This document shows positions 35,396 through 48,365 of a stretch of 64,000 nucleotides of DNA, in pieces. A program made the position numbers and the translations under genes. Below the pieces are notes generated by a model. The model was not told the origin of the DNA, did no database searches, and was given only the letters and a program-made list of their open reading frames with translations. The DNA is from Stomorhina lunata (Eukaryota; Arthropoda; Insecta; Diptera; Rhiniidae). The stretch is taken from the NCBI GenBank assembly GCA_933228675.1, contig OW121744.1:24330640-24394639 (forward strand), written 5' to 3'. The first letter of the stretch is position 1. Each line of letters begins with the position of its first letter.

Positions 35396-36020
35396 GTGGC
35401 TGCTAAAGATTTATAAGCTTGTGATTTTATGGGCTTTTAAAAAACGTTTGAAAGTGTTTCAAATATGGGCCGATGCCAACAAAATTTGGTACCCTAATTT
35501 AAGTTACAAAAAGCAATATTTATGAGGAATTTTATTAAAATAAATTAAATTTTTTGGCTGTAATGGGCAAAATATGCTGTTCAGAAAAGCAGCCCTATGG
35601 GAGGTACCTAAAATAATAGTCCTATTTTGTCCAAAAAGTATAGGGATCGTTCTTGTGTCAAAAAAAAGTTATGACCTGTAGGTCCAAGCTTACATGGATA
35701 TCCACCCAGCCAGCTAGCCGAAAGAACATCGTTAATTCGACTTAGGAAGTGATTTTGAGACGATCGTTATACTAAAGGGTGGGTCTTAGGCCAATATTTC
35801 TATGCATTACAAACATCAGCAGAAACCCAACATACCCTTTTCACCTATGGTGGTAAAGGGGGTATATAAATGGAACTAATTCTGTAACTTCTAAAGATGA
35901 CAATAAGCCTTGCCTATAACCCATGGAGAACTAAAAATCAAAAAAATGTTCATCCCTAAATCGCCTCAGAAGTGTCAATCTCAGATTTTGGCGGTTTTTT
36001 TTATGAAACGAGATAATTAT
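35396..36020. repeat. dispersed repeat fragment
   Basis: Shares segments with 5215-6070, in the opposite sense (CCAGCCAGCTAGCCGAAAG, AGGGTGGGTCTTAGGCCAAT). No gene. Confidence 0.5.
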
Positions 36021-36462
36021 ACTAAGCGCGATTTTGATAACTTTTTTTTGGACAAAAGGGAGATCTAATGGGTAAATATAAATCGAGTACGCTAAATTCA
36101 ATGGGCTCTAGTTTTCGAGATACAGCGTTATAAAAAAAATGGAGGAGTTTGCGCAATAAATATTCGCGAAAACTGTTTATTATCCTGAACTAAGTAAAAA
36201 AATTGAAATTCGGCAACAAAATTATGTTTTGGAAATATTTTTTTTTTTTTCTGAAATATAATATTGTTGCCAAGTTTCGGTTTTAGTTCAACACGAATAT
36301 TTATTGCGCAGCCTCCTAAAATTTTTAAATTACGCTACATCTCGAAAACTAGAGCTAACCTAAAAAACGGTTAACACCATTGAATTCAGCGTACTCGATT
36401 TATCTTTACCCATTAGGTCTCCCTTTTGTCGATAAAAAAAAGTTGTCAAAATCGAGCTTAGT
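36021..36462. repeat. foldback element copy 3, both ends visible
   Basis: The left end ACTAAGCGCGATTTTGATAA and the right end, whose reverse complement is ACTAAGCTCGATTTTGACAA, define 442 bp. Arms continue through ACAAAAGGGAG, TCTAGTTTTCGAGATA and GAGGAGTTTGCGCAATAAAT. It lies about 330 bp upstream of the exon C acceptor. No coding sequence. Confidence 0.82.
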
Positions 36463-36791
36463 CCCTATTTTATCGATTTTTAAACTATTTCGATTTTCAA
36501 TTTATTCCGATTAATATAAAATCCAGTAATTCGATCTAAGGACCACATTCTAGCTTTTCTAGGTAATTATACGCAATATTAGTTATAATACCGCCATTAT
36601 TTATTTATAATTTCCTAAGTAATTCTTTGATTTTTTTCTTTAATTGTAGTTCTCTTTTGATTAGTTTTTTTCTCTTAGCAAAATTTATTTACTTATTGTT
36701 TTTGGTGCTTGAATTAAAAATTCTCTTCTAGTCCCATTTGTAAACTCTTTAATGTACTTAGCTCTTTTTAAATAATTATCCTTTCTCTTAG
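36463..36791 (+). other. intron end before lola exon C
   Basis: T-rich sequence leading to the exon C acceptor. No other feature. Confidence 0.5.
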
Positions 36792-37252
36792 CTTATCATC
36801 CAGATGATTTATTGAAAGCACATCAGCAGCGTTTTGCCTGTAATGTTTGTGGTAAGAGTTATTTGCGCAAAGCTCATCTGAAACGTCACGTGACTAACGA
36901 GTGCATAGGAGTGGAACCGAAGTTCCATTGTCACTACTGTTCGTCGAGATACAAACGTAATGAAGACCTGAAAAGACACATCCTAATGGTGCACAAAATT
37001 GATTTACGCTATAAAACACACAGTAGCCACAAGGATAAAAATAATGTGAGCAGTAATACAAGTTTAGAGGACATGGCAGAGACACAACTTTATAATACCA
37101 ATTCAGAGCCCTTAGTTCCATCCATACTTCAAGCATCCAGTTATAGTCATTTTTATCATCATCAGCCAATGCTGCCCCATCAACATCCCCTGCCTCGTTC
37201 TGATATAAATGAACCTCATTTTGATGATAATGCCTATTTTCTTGATTCTTAA
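36792..37252 (+). CDS. lola: lola alternative 3'-terminal exon C (C2HC + C2H2 pair)
   Basis: Terminal exon entered through the acceptor TCCTTTCTCTTAG ending at 36791. Two bases complete a split codon, then 152 codons are open to TAA. It starts almost directly with a zinc-finger pair. Finger 1 is C2HC, C-x2-C-x12-H-x4-C, with ligands C16, C19, H32 and C37. Finger 2 is C2H2, C-x2-C-x12-H-x4-H, with ligands C46, C49, H62 and H67. A C2HC finger followed nine residues later by a C2H2 finger is the signature arrangement of many lola isoforms. The tail is Ser/Asn rich with a His/Pro segment (HHQPMLPHQHPLPR) and ends in acidic residues. The linker GVEPKFHC is of the usual lola length. The common BTB exons are outside the window. 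Confidence 0.82.
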
Positions 37253-37551
37253 TTGGAGATCAAAGTGATTAAAGATCAACGAGTTTTACTTAAGAGTTAA
37301 GAGTACGAGTTAAGAGTACCAGTAAAGAGTACAAATTTATCCAAGTACTTAGATTTTAGTGTTATACTATAATTAAACGATTTACATTTTTGCATTTACG
37401 AGACTAATATTTTATTTTAATTATTTATTTGTATTACTAGTAAGTATTCTCAGAAGGATTTTAACATTTTTATTTATATAACTATGCTCCAATTATTTCT
37501 GAATCGGTTCTTAATAGTAAATTAAAATAATTTTATGTCTTATTATGTTAC

Positions 37552-37557
37552 AATAAA
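37552..37557 (+). terminator. probable polyadenylation signal of exon C
   Basis: AATAAA lies about 300 bases after the stop codon of the 36.8-kb exon, in an A/T-rich 3' UTR-like stretch that precedes the next satellite array. Confidence 0.4.
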
Positions 37558-37779
37558 ATATTTATTTTTGCTAAAATGTTTAAAATGCAACTAAATGTTA
37601 TTAATTTGTCTTGGAAATTCGTATCATGTTAAATCTAAAATTTTAAAATTTTGGATTTATAGAAACAATTTTAAAAATATTTTGATTTAAATAAAAATTA
37701 AAAAAAAAATTTCACGAAATTTAAAAATTTTCCAATATATAACAAAATTAAAAAAAAAATATTTATAGACAATTGTCAA

Positions 37780-39960
37780 AATTTTTTATATTAATAGGAA
37801 TATTGCTATTTTAAAAATTTCTTATTTTTATAGGAAAATTTTTAAAATTTTCTTATTTTCGTAGGAATTTTTTCAAACATTTTGTATTTTTATAGGAATT
37901 TTTTTAAAAATTTCTTATTTTTATAGGAAATTTTTTCAGAAATTTCTTATTTTTATAGGAAATTTTTTAAAAATTTCTTATTTTTATAGGAAATTTTCAA
38001 AAATTTCTTATTTTTAAAGGAAATTTTTAAAAAATTTCTTATATTTTTAGGAAATTTTACAAAAAATTTCTTATTTATATAGTAAAATTTTCAAAAATTT
38101 CTTACTTTTATAAGAAATTTTTAAAAAATTTCTTATTTTTAAAGGAAATTTTTCAAAAATTTCTTATTTTTATAGGAAACTTTTCAACAATGTCTTATTT
38201 TTAAAAGAAATTTTACAAAATTTTTTATTTTTATCGAAAATTTTTCAAAAACTTTTTCATTTTTATAGGAAATTTTTCAAAAATTTCTTAATTTTATAGG
38301 AAATTTTTTTAAAATTTCTTAATTTTATAAGAACATTTTTCAAAAATTTCTTATTTTTATAGGAAATATTTCTAAAAATTTCTTATTTTTATAGGAAATT
38401 TTTCAACAATGTCTTATTTTTATAGGAAACTTTTCAAAAATTTCTTATTTTTATAGTAAATTTTTCAAAAAATCTTATTTTTATAAGAAATTTTTCAAAA
38501 TTTCTTATTTTTTATGAGAAATTTTTCAAAAATTTCTTATTTTTATAGGAATTTTTTCAAAAATTTATTTTTATAGGAAAATTTTCAAAAATTTCTTATT
38601 TTTATAGGAAATTTTTCATCAATGTCTTATTTTTAAAGGAAATTTTTTAAAAATTTCTTATTTTTGTAGGAAATTTTTCAACAATGTCTTATTTTTTTAG
38701 GAAATTTTTCAAAAATTTCTTATTTATAGGAAATTTTTTTAAAATTTCTTATTTATAGAAAATTTTTTAAAAATTTCTTATTTTTATAGGAAATATTTCA
38801 AAAATTTTTTAATTTATAGGAAATTTTTCAAAAATTTATTATTTTTATAGGAAATTTTAAAAAATTTCTTATTTTTAAGGAAATTTTTCAAAAATTTCTT
38901 CTTTGTATAGGACATTTTTCAAAATGTCTTATTTTTATAGAAAATTTTTAAAAAATTTCCTATTTTTATAGGAATTTTTTCAAAAATTTCTTATTATTAA
39001 AGGAAATTTTTAAAAAATTTCTTATTTTTATAGGAACTTATTCAAAAACTTCTTATTTTTATAGGAAATTTTTCAAAAGTTTATTATTTTTATTGGAAAT
39101 TTTTAAAAAATTTCTTATTTTTATAGGAATTTTTTTAAAAAAATTTTTATTTTTATAGGAATTTTTTTAAAAAATTTTTTATTTTTATAGGAGTTTTTTT
39201 TTTAAATTATTATTTTTATAGAAATTTTTCAAAATTTGTTTTTTGTAGGAAATTTTTGAAAATTTTCTTATTTTTATAGGAAATTTTTAAAAATTTCTGG
39301 TTTTTATAGGAAATTTTTCAAAAATTTCTTATTTTTATAGGAAATTTTTCAAAATTTCTTATTTTTATAAGAAATTTTTCAAAATTTCTTATTTTTATTG
39401 GAAAATTTTCAAAATTTTGTTATTTATAGGAAAATTTTCAAATTTTTATTATTTATTTTTATTATTTTTTGTCATTTAAGAAAAAATAAAAATTTGGTAT
39501 TTATAGGAAAATTTTTTAAATTTTGTTATTTATAGGAAAATTTTAAAAATTTTGTTTTTATAGTAAAATTTTCAAAATTTTATAGGAAAGTTTTTAAAAC
39601 TTTGTTATTTATAAGAAAGTTTTCAAAATTTTTTTTATTTTTATTACAATTTTCAAAATTTTGTTTTTATAGAAACATTTTCAAAATCTAATTAATTATT
39701 GAAAAATTTTTTATCTAAAGAACAAATTTCAAAATTTTATTATTTATAAGAAAATTTTCATTTTTTTTTATTTATAGGAAAATTTAAAAGCATTAATTTT
39801 TAGGAAATTTTGAAAAAAAATTCAAAATTTTGCTATTTATTGAAAAATTTTCAAAATTTTATTTATAAAAAAAATTAAAAAAATGGTAAATTTTTTTTAT
39901 TAAAGGAAAAGTTTCAAAATTTTGGTTTTTAAAGGAAAAGCTTCAAAATGTTCATATGAT
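37780..39960 (-). repeat. 31-bp A/T satellite, reverse orientation
   Basis: Units with core AGGAAATTTTTCAAAAATTT and TTATTTTTAT linker, the reverse complement of the array at 8.6-11.6 kb. Moderately degenerate throughout and decaying into AT-rich sequence after about 39450. Some units carry a CAACAATGTCTTATT variant that recurs four or five times, suggesting higher-order spread. Confidence 0.88.
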
Positions 39961-40500
39961 ATATATCAGATACATATAAAAACAAATCGATATATAGGAA
40001 AATTCATAAAGTTTTCGATAAATATGGAAAAATATCGAAAAATTTATTAATTATAGGAATAATTTCAGAATTTTTGTTTTGAAAAAATTTGTTTTGTTAA
40101 ATAAAGTTAAAAAAAAAATTATTATAATCCCGGAATATAAAGATAAATATAAATTATATTGGATCAGTGCCACGCCCACATCTAACGCTAAAGTTTTTCA
40201 TTAACATTACTTGAAGAATATATCCCAGATTTGAAGATACTCAACTTAAATGACCTATATTTACAACCTGTTAAGCTCAAAGACCGAACATATTCTACGA
40301 GGTTTGGAGTTAACTTAATATTGGTTGGCTTCAATAATGGATCTACATTATTCAAAACACTGTCGTTGTGTCTTCAAATGTTTTATATCTATCAAAGTTT
40401 AGTTTACGGTTTAAAATATTTTTCTCGAAGAAGGAGAGACATATTGACATGGAATTTAGAATCTAAGCAATTATAATAATCTATACTCCTTAAACTCAAG
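39961..40500. other. unique island with dispersed-repeat fragment
   Basis: 40230-40310 matches the AACCTGTTAAG-TCAAAGACCG family. The 81-codon frame at 40231-40476 overlaps it and is not protein-like. A donor-like AAG|GTTAGT lies at 40500. Confidence 0.45.
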
Positions 40501-40571
40501 GTTAGTATCTTAAATTATTCTAAAATCATTTGAAAAACTATTCATAAATTTTTTTATTATATTATTTATAG

Positions 40572-40700
40572 TATACCAAATATTTGTATGGAAAACTTCC
40601 TTTATCATAATCCTGATCAACAGGTTTTCTACAAAAAAGGAATCAATTGTTTTTGTTACACAAAAGAAGGATGCATCAAAAGGACATGTCTAGACAATGG
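40572..40700 (+). CDS. possible cysteine-rich mini-exon of a nested small gene
   Basis: Not a lola exon: the lola phase hits a stop. A 129-bp stretch is bounded by an acceptor (TATTATATTATTTATAG, ending 40571) and a strong donor (GTGAGT at 40701). A donor GTTAGT at 40501 would give a 71-bp upstream intron, normal for flies. In the frame starting one base in, it encodes about 43 residues with five Cys, ending NCFCYTKEGCIKRTCLDNG. The C-x-C-x5-C-x4-C spacing recalls small secreted inhibitors of pacifastin or single-VWC type, but one expected Cys is missing and I do not claim the family. No signal-peptide exon was found: the upstream open part (NLSNYNNLYSLNS) has no Met. Candidate downstream exons at 51285 or 51389 would close the frame within 11 codons. 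Flanks are A/T satellites, so false splice signals are possible. Confidence 0.3.
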
Positions 40701-40981
40701 GTGAGTGTAAAGCATAATTTGTATAAAATATAAAATTGTAGAAAAAAGAAATTGTGCCTGTTTCTATTTTTGAAAAACTTGAAATTATGTTACTGTACTT
40801 TTTGGGAATTTATTTTGTCTTTATTCCATTTTTGTTTATGTTTTAAAAATATTTTCTTGATGGGCCTCAAAATAAGTTTGATTTTTGAAAATTTTCCATT
40901 TCTGAGAAAACACATGTGGCTTATTATTATGATTTCAAGGATATTTTTTTATTATAGATTAACCAAGATAAATAGTGTTCA
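40701..40981 (+). other. A/T-rich, no gene seen
   Basis: Follows the candidate GTGAGT donor and runs into the next satellite. The 79-codon frame at 40752-40991 is Phe/Leu rich without a domain. Confidence 0.35.
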
Positions 40982-43900
40982 TTTCCTATAAAAATAAGAA
41001 ATTGTTGAAAATTTTTGAAAAATTTCCTATAAAAATAAAAAAACTTAAAAAATTAAAAAAAAAAAAAAAATCTATAAAAATAACATATTTCTAAAAAAAT
41101 TCCTATAAAAATAAGAAATTAAAAAAAAAATCTATGAATATGAAAAATTTTTGAGAATTTTTTTATAAAATAAGAAATTTTTGAAAAATTTCCTAACAAT
41201 AAGAAATTTTTGAAAATTTTCCTATAAAAATTAGAAATTTTTGAAAAATTTCCTCTTAAAATAAAAAAATTTTGAAAAATTTCCTATAAAAATAAGAAAT
41301 TTTTGGAAAATTTCTTATAAAAATAAGAAATTTTTGAAAAATTTCCTAAAAAAAAATAAGACATTTTTGAAAAATTTCCTAAAAAAAATAAGACATTTTT
41401 GAAAAATTTCCTTTAAAAATTAGAAATTTTTGAAAAATTTCCTTTAAAAATAAGAAATTTATGAAAAATTTCCCACAAAAATAAGATATTTCTAAAAAAT
41501 TTCCTATAAAAATAAGAAATTTTTAAAAAAAATTCTATAAATATGAGAAATTTAAAAAAAAATTTCTATAAAATAAGAAAGTTTTGAAAAATTTATTTTT
41601 TATTTTTTTTATTTATTCTTCAATTATATAACTAAGCACAGAAAGCCTTATATAGTTATTAAATGCTACTTGATATAAATAAATACTTAAACAAAATAGA
41701 TTTTAAAAAATTTTCCTATAAAAATAAAAAAAATTTGAAAAATTTACTATAAAAATAAAAAAAAAATTGAAAAATGTTCTATAAAAATAAGAAGTTTTTG
41801 AAAATTTCCTATAAAAATAGTAAATATTTGAAAATTTTTTTATAAAAATAAGAAATTTTTGGAAAATTTCCTATGAAACTAAGAAACTTTTGAATTTTTG
41901 AAAAATTTCCTATAAATATAAGAAATTTTTGAAAAATTTCCTGTAAATATAAGAAATTTTTGAAAAATTTCCTATAAAAATAAGAAACTTTTGAAAATTT
42001 TTTTATAAAAATAAGAAACTTTTGAAAATTTTTTTATAAAAATAAGAAATTTTTGAAAAATTTCCTATAAAAATTAAATTTTTGAAAAATTTCCAATAAA
42101 AATAAGAAATTTTTGAAAAATTTCCTATAAAAATAAGAAATTTTTGAAAAATTTCCTATAAAAATAAGAAATTTTTGAAAAGTTTCCTATAAAAATAAGA
42201 AATTTTTGAAAAATTTCCTATAAAAATAAGAATATTTTTGAATAATTTCCTATAAAAATAAGAAATTTTTGAATAATTTCCTATAAAAATAAGAAATTTT
42301 TGAAAAATTTCCTATAAAAATAAGAAATTTTTGAAAAATTTCCTATAAAAATAAGAAATTTTTGAAAAATTTCCTATAAAAATAAGAAGTTTTTGAAAAA
42401 TTTCCTAAAAAAAAAAGAAATTTTTAAAAAATTTCCTATAAAAATAAGGAATTTTTGAAAATTTTCTTCTAAAAATAAGAAATTTTTAAAAAATTTCCTA
42501 TAAAAATAAGAAAATTTCTGAATAATTTCCTATAAAAATAAAAAATTGTAAGAAATTTTTGAACAAATTACCTATAAAAATAAGAAATTTTTGAAAAATT
42601 TCCTATAAAAATAAGAAATTTTTGAAAAATTTCCTATAAAAATAAGAAATTTTTGAAAATTTTCCTATAAAAATAAGAAATTTTTGAAAAATTTCCTATA
42701 AAAATAAGAAATTTTTGAAAAATTTCCTATAAAAATAAGAAAGTTTTGAAAATTTTCCTATAAAAATAAGACATTTTTGAAAAATTTCCTATAAAAATAA
42801 GAAATTTTTAAAAAATTTCCTATAAAAATAAGAAACTTTTGAAAATTTTTCTATAAAAATAAGAAATTTTTGAAAAATTTCCTATCAAAATAAGAAATTT
42901 TTGAATAATTTCCTATAAAAATAAGACATTTTTGAAAAATTTCCTATAAAAATGAAATTTTTGAAAAATTTCCTATAAAAATAAGAAATTTTTAAAAAAT
43001 TTCCTATAAAAATAAGAAATTAAAAAAAAAATCTATGAATATGAAAAATTTTTGAGAATTTTTTTATAAAATAAGAAATTTTTGAAAAATTTCCTAACAA
43101 TAAGAAATTTTTGAAAATTTTCCTATAAAAATTAGAAATTTTTGAAAAATTTCCTCTTAAAATAAAAAAATTTTGAAAAATTTCCTATAAAAATAAGAAA
43201 TTTTTGGAAAATTTCTTATAAAAATAAGAAATTTTTGAAAATTTTCCTAAAAAAAAATAAGACATTTTTGAAAAATTTCCTAAAAAAAATAAGACATTTT
43301 TGAAAAATTTCCTTTAAAAATTAGAAATTTTTGAAAAATTTCCTTTAAAAATAAGAAATTTATGAAAAATTTCCCACAAAAATAAGATATTTCTAAAAAA
43401 TTTCCTATAAAAATAAGAAATTTTTAAAAAAAATTCTATAAATATGAGAAATTTAAAAAAAAATTTCTATAAAATAAGAAAGTTTTGAAAAATTTATTTT
43501 TTATTTTTTTTATTTATTCTTCAATTATATAACTAAGCACAGAAAGCCTTATATAGTTATTAAATGCTACTTGATATAAATAAATACTTAAACAAAATAG
43601 ATTTTAAAAAATTTTCCTATAAAAATAAAAAAAATTTGAAAAATTTACTATAAAAATAAAAAAAAAATTGAAAAATGTTCTATAAAAATAAGAAGTTTTT
43701 GAAAATTTCCTATAAAAATAGTAAATATTTGAAAATTTTTTTATAAAAATAAGAAATTTTTGGAAAATTTCCTATGAAACTAAGAAACTTTTGAATTTTT
43801 GAAAAATTTCCTATAAATATAAGAAATTTTTGAAAAATTTCCTGTAAATATAAGAAATTTTTGAAAAATTTCCTATAAAAATAAGAAACTTTTGAAAATT

Positions 43901-45075
43901 TTTTTATAAAAATAAGAAATTTTTGAAAAATTTCCTATAAAAATTAAATTTTTGAAAAATTTCCAATAAAAATAAGAAATTTTTGAAAAATTTCCTATAA
44001 AAATAAGAAATTTTTGAAAAATTTCCTATAAAAATAAGAAATTTTTGAAAAGTTTCCTATAAAAATAAGAAATTTTTGAAAAATTTCCTATAAAAATAAG
44101 AATATTTTTGAATAATTTCCTATAAAAATAAGAAATTTTTGAATAATTTCCTATAAAAATAAGAAATTTTTGAAAAATTTCCTATAAAAATAAGAAATTT
44201 TTGAAAAATTTCCTATAAAAATAAGAAATTTTTGAAAAATTTCCTATAAAAATAAGAAGTTTTTGAAAAATTTCCTAAAAAAAAAAGAAATTTTTAAAAA
44301 ATTTCCTATAAAAATAAGGAATTTTTGAAAATTTTCTTCTAAAAATAAGAAATTTTTAAAAAATTTCCTATAAAAATAAGAAAATTTCTGAATAATTTCC
44401 TATAAAAATAAAAAATTGTAAGAAATTTTTGAACAAATTACCTATAAAAATAAGAAATTTTTGAAAAATTTCCTATAAAAATAAGAAATTTTTGAAAAAT
44501 TTCCTATAAAAATAAGAAATTTTTGAAAATTTTCCTATAAAAATAAGAAATTTTTGAAAAATTTCCTATAAAAATAAGAAATTTTTGAAAAATTTCCTAT
44601 AAAAATAAGAAAGTTTTGAAAATTTTCCTATAAAAATAAGACATTTTTGAAAAATTTCCTATAAAAATAAGAAATTTTTAAAAAATTTCCTATAAAAATA
44701 AGAAACTTTTGAAAATTTTTCTATAAAAATAAGAAATTTTTGAAAAATTTCCTATCAAAATAAGAAATTTTTGAATAATTTCCTATAAAAATAAGACATT
44801 TTTGAAAAATTTCCTATAAAAATGAAATTTTTGAAAAATTTCCTATAAAAATAAGAAATTTTTAAAAAATTTCCTATAAAAATAAGAAATTTTAAAAACA
44901 TTTTAAGTTTTAAAAAAATCAAAATAACAAATTTTTGAAAAGTTTCCTATAAAAAGAATAAATTTTTGAAAAATATCCTATAAAAATAATACATTTTTTA
45001 AAAATTTCCTGTAAAAATAAGAAGTTTTTGAAAAATCTCCTATAAAAAAAATAATTTTTTTAAAAGTTCAACTGT
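40982..45075 (+). repeat. 31-bp A/T satellite, forward orientation (4.1 kb)
   Basis: Tandem 31-bp units with core TTTGAAAAATTTCCTATAA, interrupted twice by the same about 105-bp non-satellite insert (ATATAACTAAGCACAGAAAG at 41626 and 43527). The insert recurs because of the larger duplication. Confidence 0.92.
41112..44890 (+). repeat. 1.9-kb near-identical tandem duplication of satellite and insert
   Basis: Copy 1 (about 41112-43012) and copy 2 (about 43013-44890) share the order of variant units and the 105-bp insert, offset by 1901 bp at the insert. One 31-bp-scale unit present twice near 42000 in copy 1 occurs once near 43890 in copy 2. At least one substitution is visible (about 41340 versus 43240). 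Confidence 0.88.
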
Positions 45076-46045
45076 TATTTTGTTTAAATTAAAAATTTAT
45101 AATATATAGGAAATTTCAGTTATTTATAGAAAATTTTCTTTTTTATAAGAAAACTTTCTAAATTTTAATATTTATAGAATTTTTTTCAGATTTATTTTCT
45201 AGCAAAAAATGAACCTAAATATCCATCATCTCAATGTTTGTGGTCCATAACCCAAAATTAGTTTATACCAAATATTTTACTGCTAAAATGAGATATTACT
45301 TTTATTCTTTTTAAAACCCTATTAGGAAAAACACCCATTAAAAATAAAGTCCACACCTAAAAATAATAAAGATATTTATTTTATTTCAAACATTTATAAC
45401 GAGAGATCCTTTTGCCAAATTTCACAATTCCAAAAAAAACAGGTTGCAAAATTAAAATTTAAAAAAAATAAAATACAACTGAGTATTGAAAAACAATAAA
45501 ACTAAAATTGAAAACAAACATACAGAAAATTGTATCCTGTCAAAAATCAAACGACTAGAACAACAGCAACATTAGATACAGATAACCTTGAAAAAAAGAT
45601 TTTCAAAACTAAATTGAAATTAAATCTCAGGGTTAAAAATTTGAAAATCAATACATATTCATCGTTTTTTGGGTGTTACAAAATATAACCAAACAAATTC
45701 TGTTATACAGATTTTTTTCTTTCGATTTCATTTGAAATTCTAATGAAATTTGAGGTTATAATATTAAAATAACCCACACAAATTTCAAATACACATGCAG
45801 AATATTGAAATTTATACACAGATTTTATTTTATGTTTTAAAGTAAAAGTGACGAACTATTTGGTTTTAGGTACCTAGAGATAGAGAAGGGTCTCTTAAAG
45901 CAACAACAAATATTCAATACATGTTGATTTTGATTTTGAGATATTTAAAGGATGCTTTATAAACAATGTCTATATGTATACGAAAATTTCTAAGGATTTG
46001 ACATGTTATTATTGTTGTGGCTATACCCTACACGATCATAGACTG
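45076..46045. other. unique island, no gene seen
   Basis: Less repetitive sequence with several short frames but no domain, no lola-phase finger exon and no RNA-gene motif. Confidence 0.45.
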
Positions 46046-48365
46046 GAAAGACAATTTTTTTAATTTTCCTATAAAAATAACAAATTTTTGAAAAATTTCC
46101 TATAAAAATAAGAAATTTTTGAATAATTTCCCATAAAAAAAAATAAATTTTTGAAAAATCTTCTATAAAAATAAAAATTTTTTATAAAAATAATTTTTGA
46201 AAAATTTCCTATAAAAATATGAAAATTTTAAAAAATGTTTTATAAAAAAAAAATTCAAAAATTTCATTTTTTTATAGAAAATTAAAAAATTGTTTTAAAA
46301 TTTCTTATTTTTTAAAAAATCTTGCAATTTTTTTCAAAAATTTCTTATTATTTTTAGGAATTTTTTCAAAAATCTCTTATTTTTATAAAAAAATTTTCAA
46401 AATTTTTTTATTTTTTTTGGGAATTTTTTTAAAAATTTCTTATTTTTATAGGAAATTTTTCAAAAATTTCTTATTTTTATAGGAAATTTTTCAAAAATTT
46501 CTTATTTTTATAGGAAATTTTTCAAAAATTTCTTATTTTTATAAGAAATTTTTCAAAAATTTCTTATTTTTATAGGAAATTTTTCAAAAATTTCTTATTT
46601 TTATAGGAAATTTTTCAAAAATTTCTTATTTTTATAGGAAATTTTTCAAAAATTTCTTATTTTTATAGGAAATTTTTCAAAAATTTCTTATTTTTACAGG
46701 AAATTTTTAAAAAATTTCTTATTTTTATAGGAAATTTTTAAAAAATTTCTTATTTTTATAGGTAATTTTTAAAAAATTTCATATTTTTATAGGAAAATTT
46801 TCAAAAATTTCTTATTTTTATAGGAAATTCTCAAAAATTTCTTATTTTTATAGGAAATTTTTCAAAAATTTCTTATTTTTACAGGAAATTTTTCAAAAAT
46901 TTCTTATTTTTATAGGAAATTTTTTAAAAACTTCTTATTTTTATAGGAAATTTTTTTAAAAATTTCTTATTTTTATAGGAAATTTTTCAAAAATTTCTTA
47001 TTTTTACAGGAAATTTTTCAAAAATTTCTTATTTTTACAGGAAATTAAAAAAAAAAAAATTTCTTATTTTTATAGGAAATTTTTAAAAAACTTCTTAATT
47101 TTGTATGAAACTTTTAAAAAATTTCTTATTTTTATAGGAAATTTTTTTCAAAAATTTCTTATTTTTTTTAGGAAAATTTTCGAAAATTTCTTATTTTTTT
47201 TAGGAAATTTTTCAAAAATTTCTTATTTTGATAAGAAATTTTTCAAAATTTCTTATTTTGATAAGAAATTTTTTATTTTTAAAGAAAATTTTTCAAAATT
47301 TCTTTTCTTTATAAAAAATTTTTCAAAATTTCTTATTTTTATAGGATTTTTTTTTAACTTCTTATTTTGATAAGAAATTTTTCAAAAAAATGTTATTTTT
47401 ATAAGAAATTTTTCAATAATTTCTGATTTTTATAGGAAATTTTTTAAAAATTTCTTATTTTTACAGGAAATTTTTCAAAAAATTCTTATTTTTATAGGAA
47501 ATTTTTCAAAAATTTCTTATTTTTATAGGAAATTTTTCAAAAATTTCTTATTTTTATAGGAAATTTTTCAAAAATTTCTTATTTTTATAGGAAATTTTTC
47601 AAAAATTTCTTATTTTTATAGGAAAATTTTCAAAAATTTCTTATTTTTATAGGAAATTTTTCAAAAATTTCTTATTTTTATAGGAAATTTTTCAAAAATT
47701 TCTTATTTTTATAGGAATTTTTTCAAAAATTTCTTATTTTTATAGGAAATTTTTCAAAAATTTCTTATTTTTATAGGAAATTTTTCAAAAATTTCTTATT
47801 TTTATAGGAAATTTTTCAAAAATTTCTTATTTTTATAGGAAATTTTTCAAAAATTTCTTATTTTGATAAGAAATTTTTCAAAATTTCTTATTTTGATAAG
47901 AAATTTTTCAAAATTTCTTATTTTGATAAGAAATTTTTTATTTTTAAAGGAAATTTTTCAAAATTTCTTTTCTTTATAAAAAATTTTTCAAAATTTCTTA
48001 TTTTTATAGGAAATTTTAAAAAATTCTTATTTATATTTATAGGAAATTTTTCAAAAAATTCTTATTTTTATAGGAAATTTTTCAAAAATTTCTTATTTTT
48101 ATAGGAAATTTTTAAAAAATTTCTTATTTTATAGGAAATTTTTTAAAAATTTCTTATTTTTTTAGGAAATTTTTCAAAAATTTCTTATTTTTATTGGAAA
48201 TTTTTCAAAAATTTCTAATTTTTATAGGAAATTTTTCAAAAATTTCTTATTTTTATAGGAAAGTTTTCAAAAATTTCTTATTTTTATAGGAAATTTTTTA
48301 AAAGATTCTTATTTTTGTAGAAAATTTTTCAAAAAATTCTTATTTTTGTAGGAAATTTATCAAAA
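46046..48365. repeat. 31-bp satellite, forward then reverse orientation
   Basis: 46050-46250 is in forward orientation; from about 46300 to 48365 units are reverse complemented (AGGAAATTTTTCAAAAATTT). Long stretches at 46440-46690 and 47460-47870 are almost homogeneous. A variant with TTTTGATAAGAAATTTTTCA recurs at 47220-47270 and 47860-47940. Confidence 0.92.

Noticed and set aside
36894..37169. Minus-strand 91-codon frame
   Set aside because: Shadow of lola exon C on the opposite strand, with no domain.
40231..40476. 81-codon frame as the first exon of the cysteine-rich gene
   Set aside because: Overlaps a dispersed repeat, is in the wrong frame for the 71-bp intron, and has no signal peptide.
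41112..44890. Possible CRISPR-like array
   Set aside because: Repeats are head-to-tail without unique spacers, the DNA is eukaryotic, and variants drift gradually.
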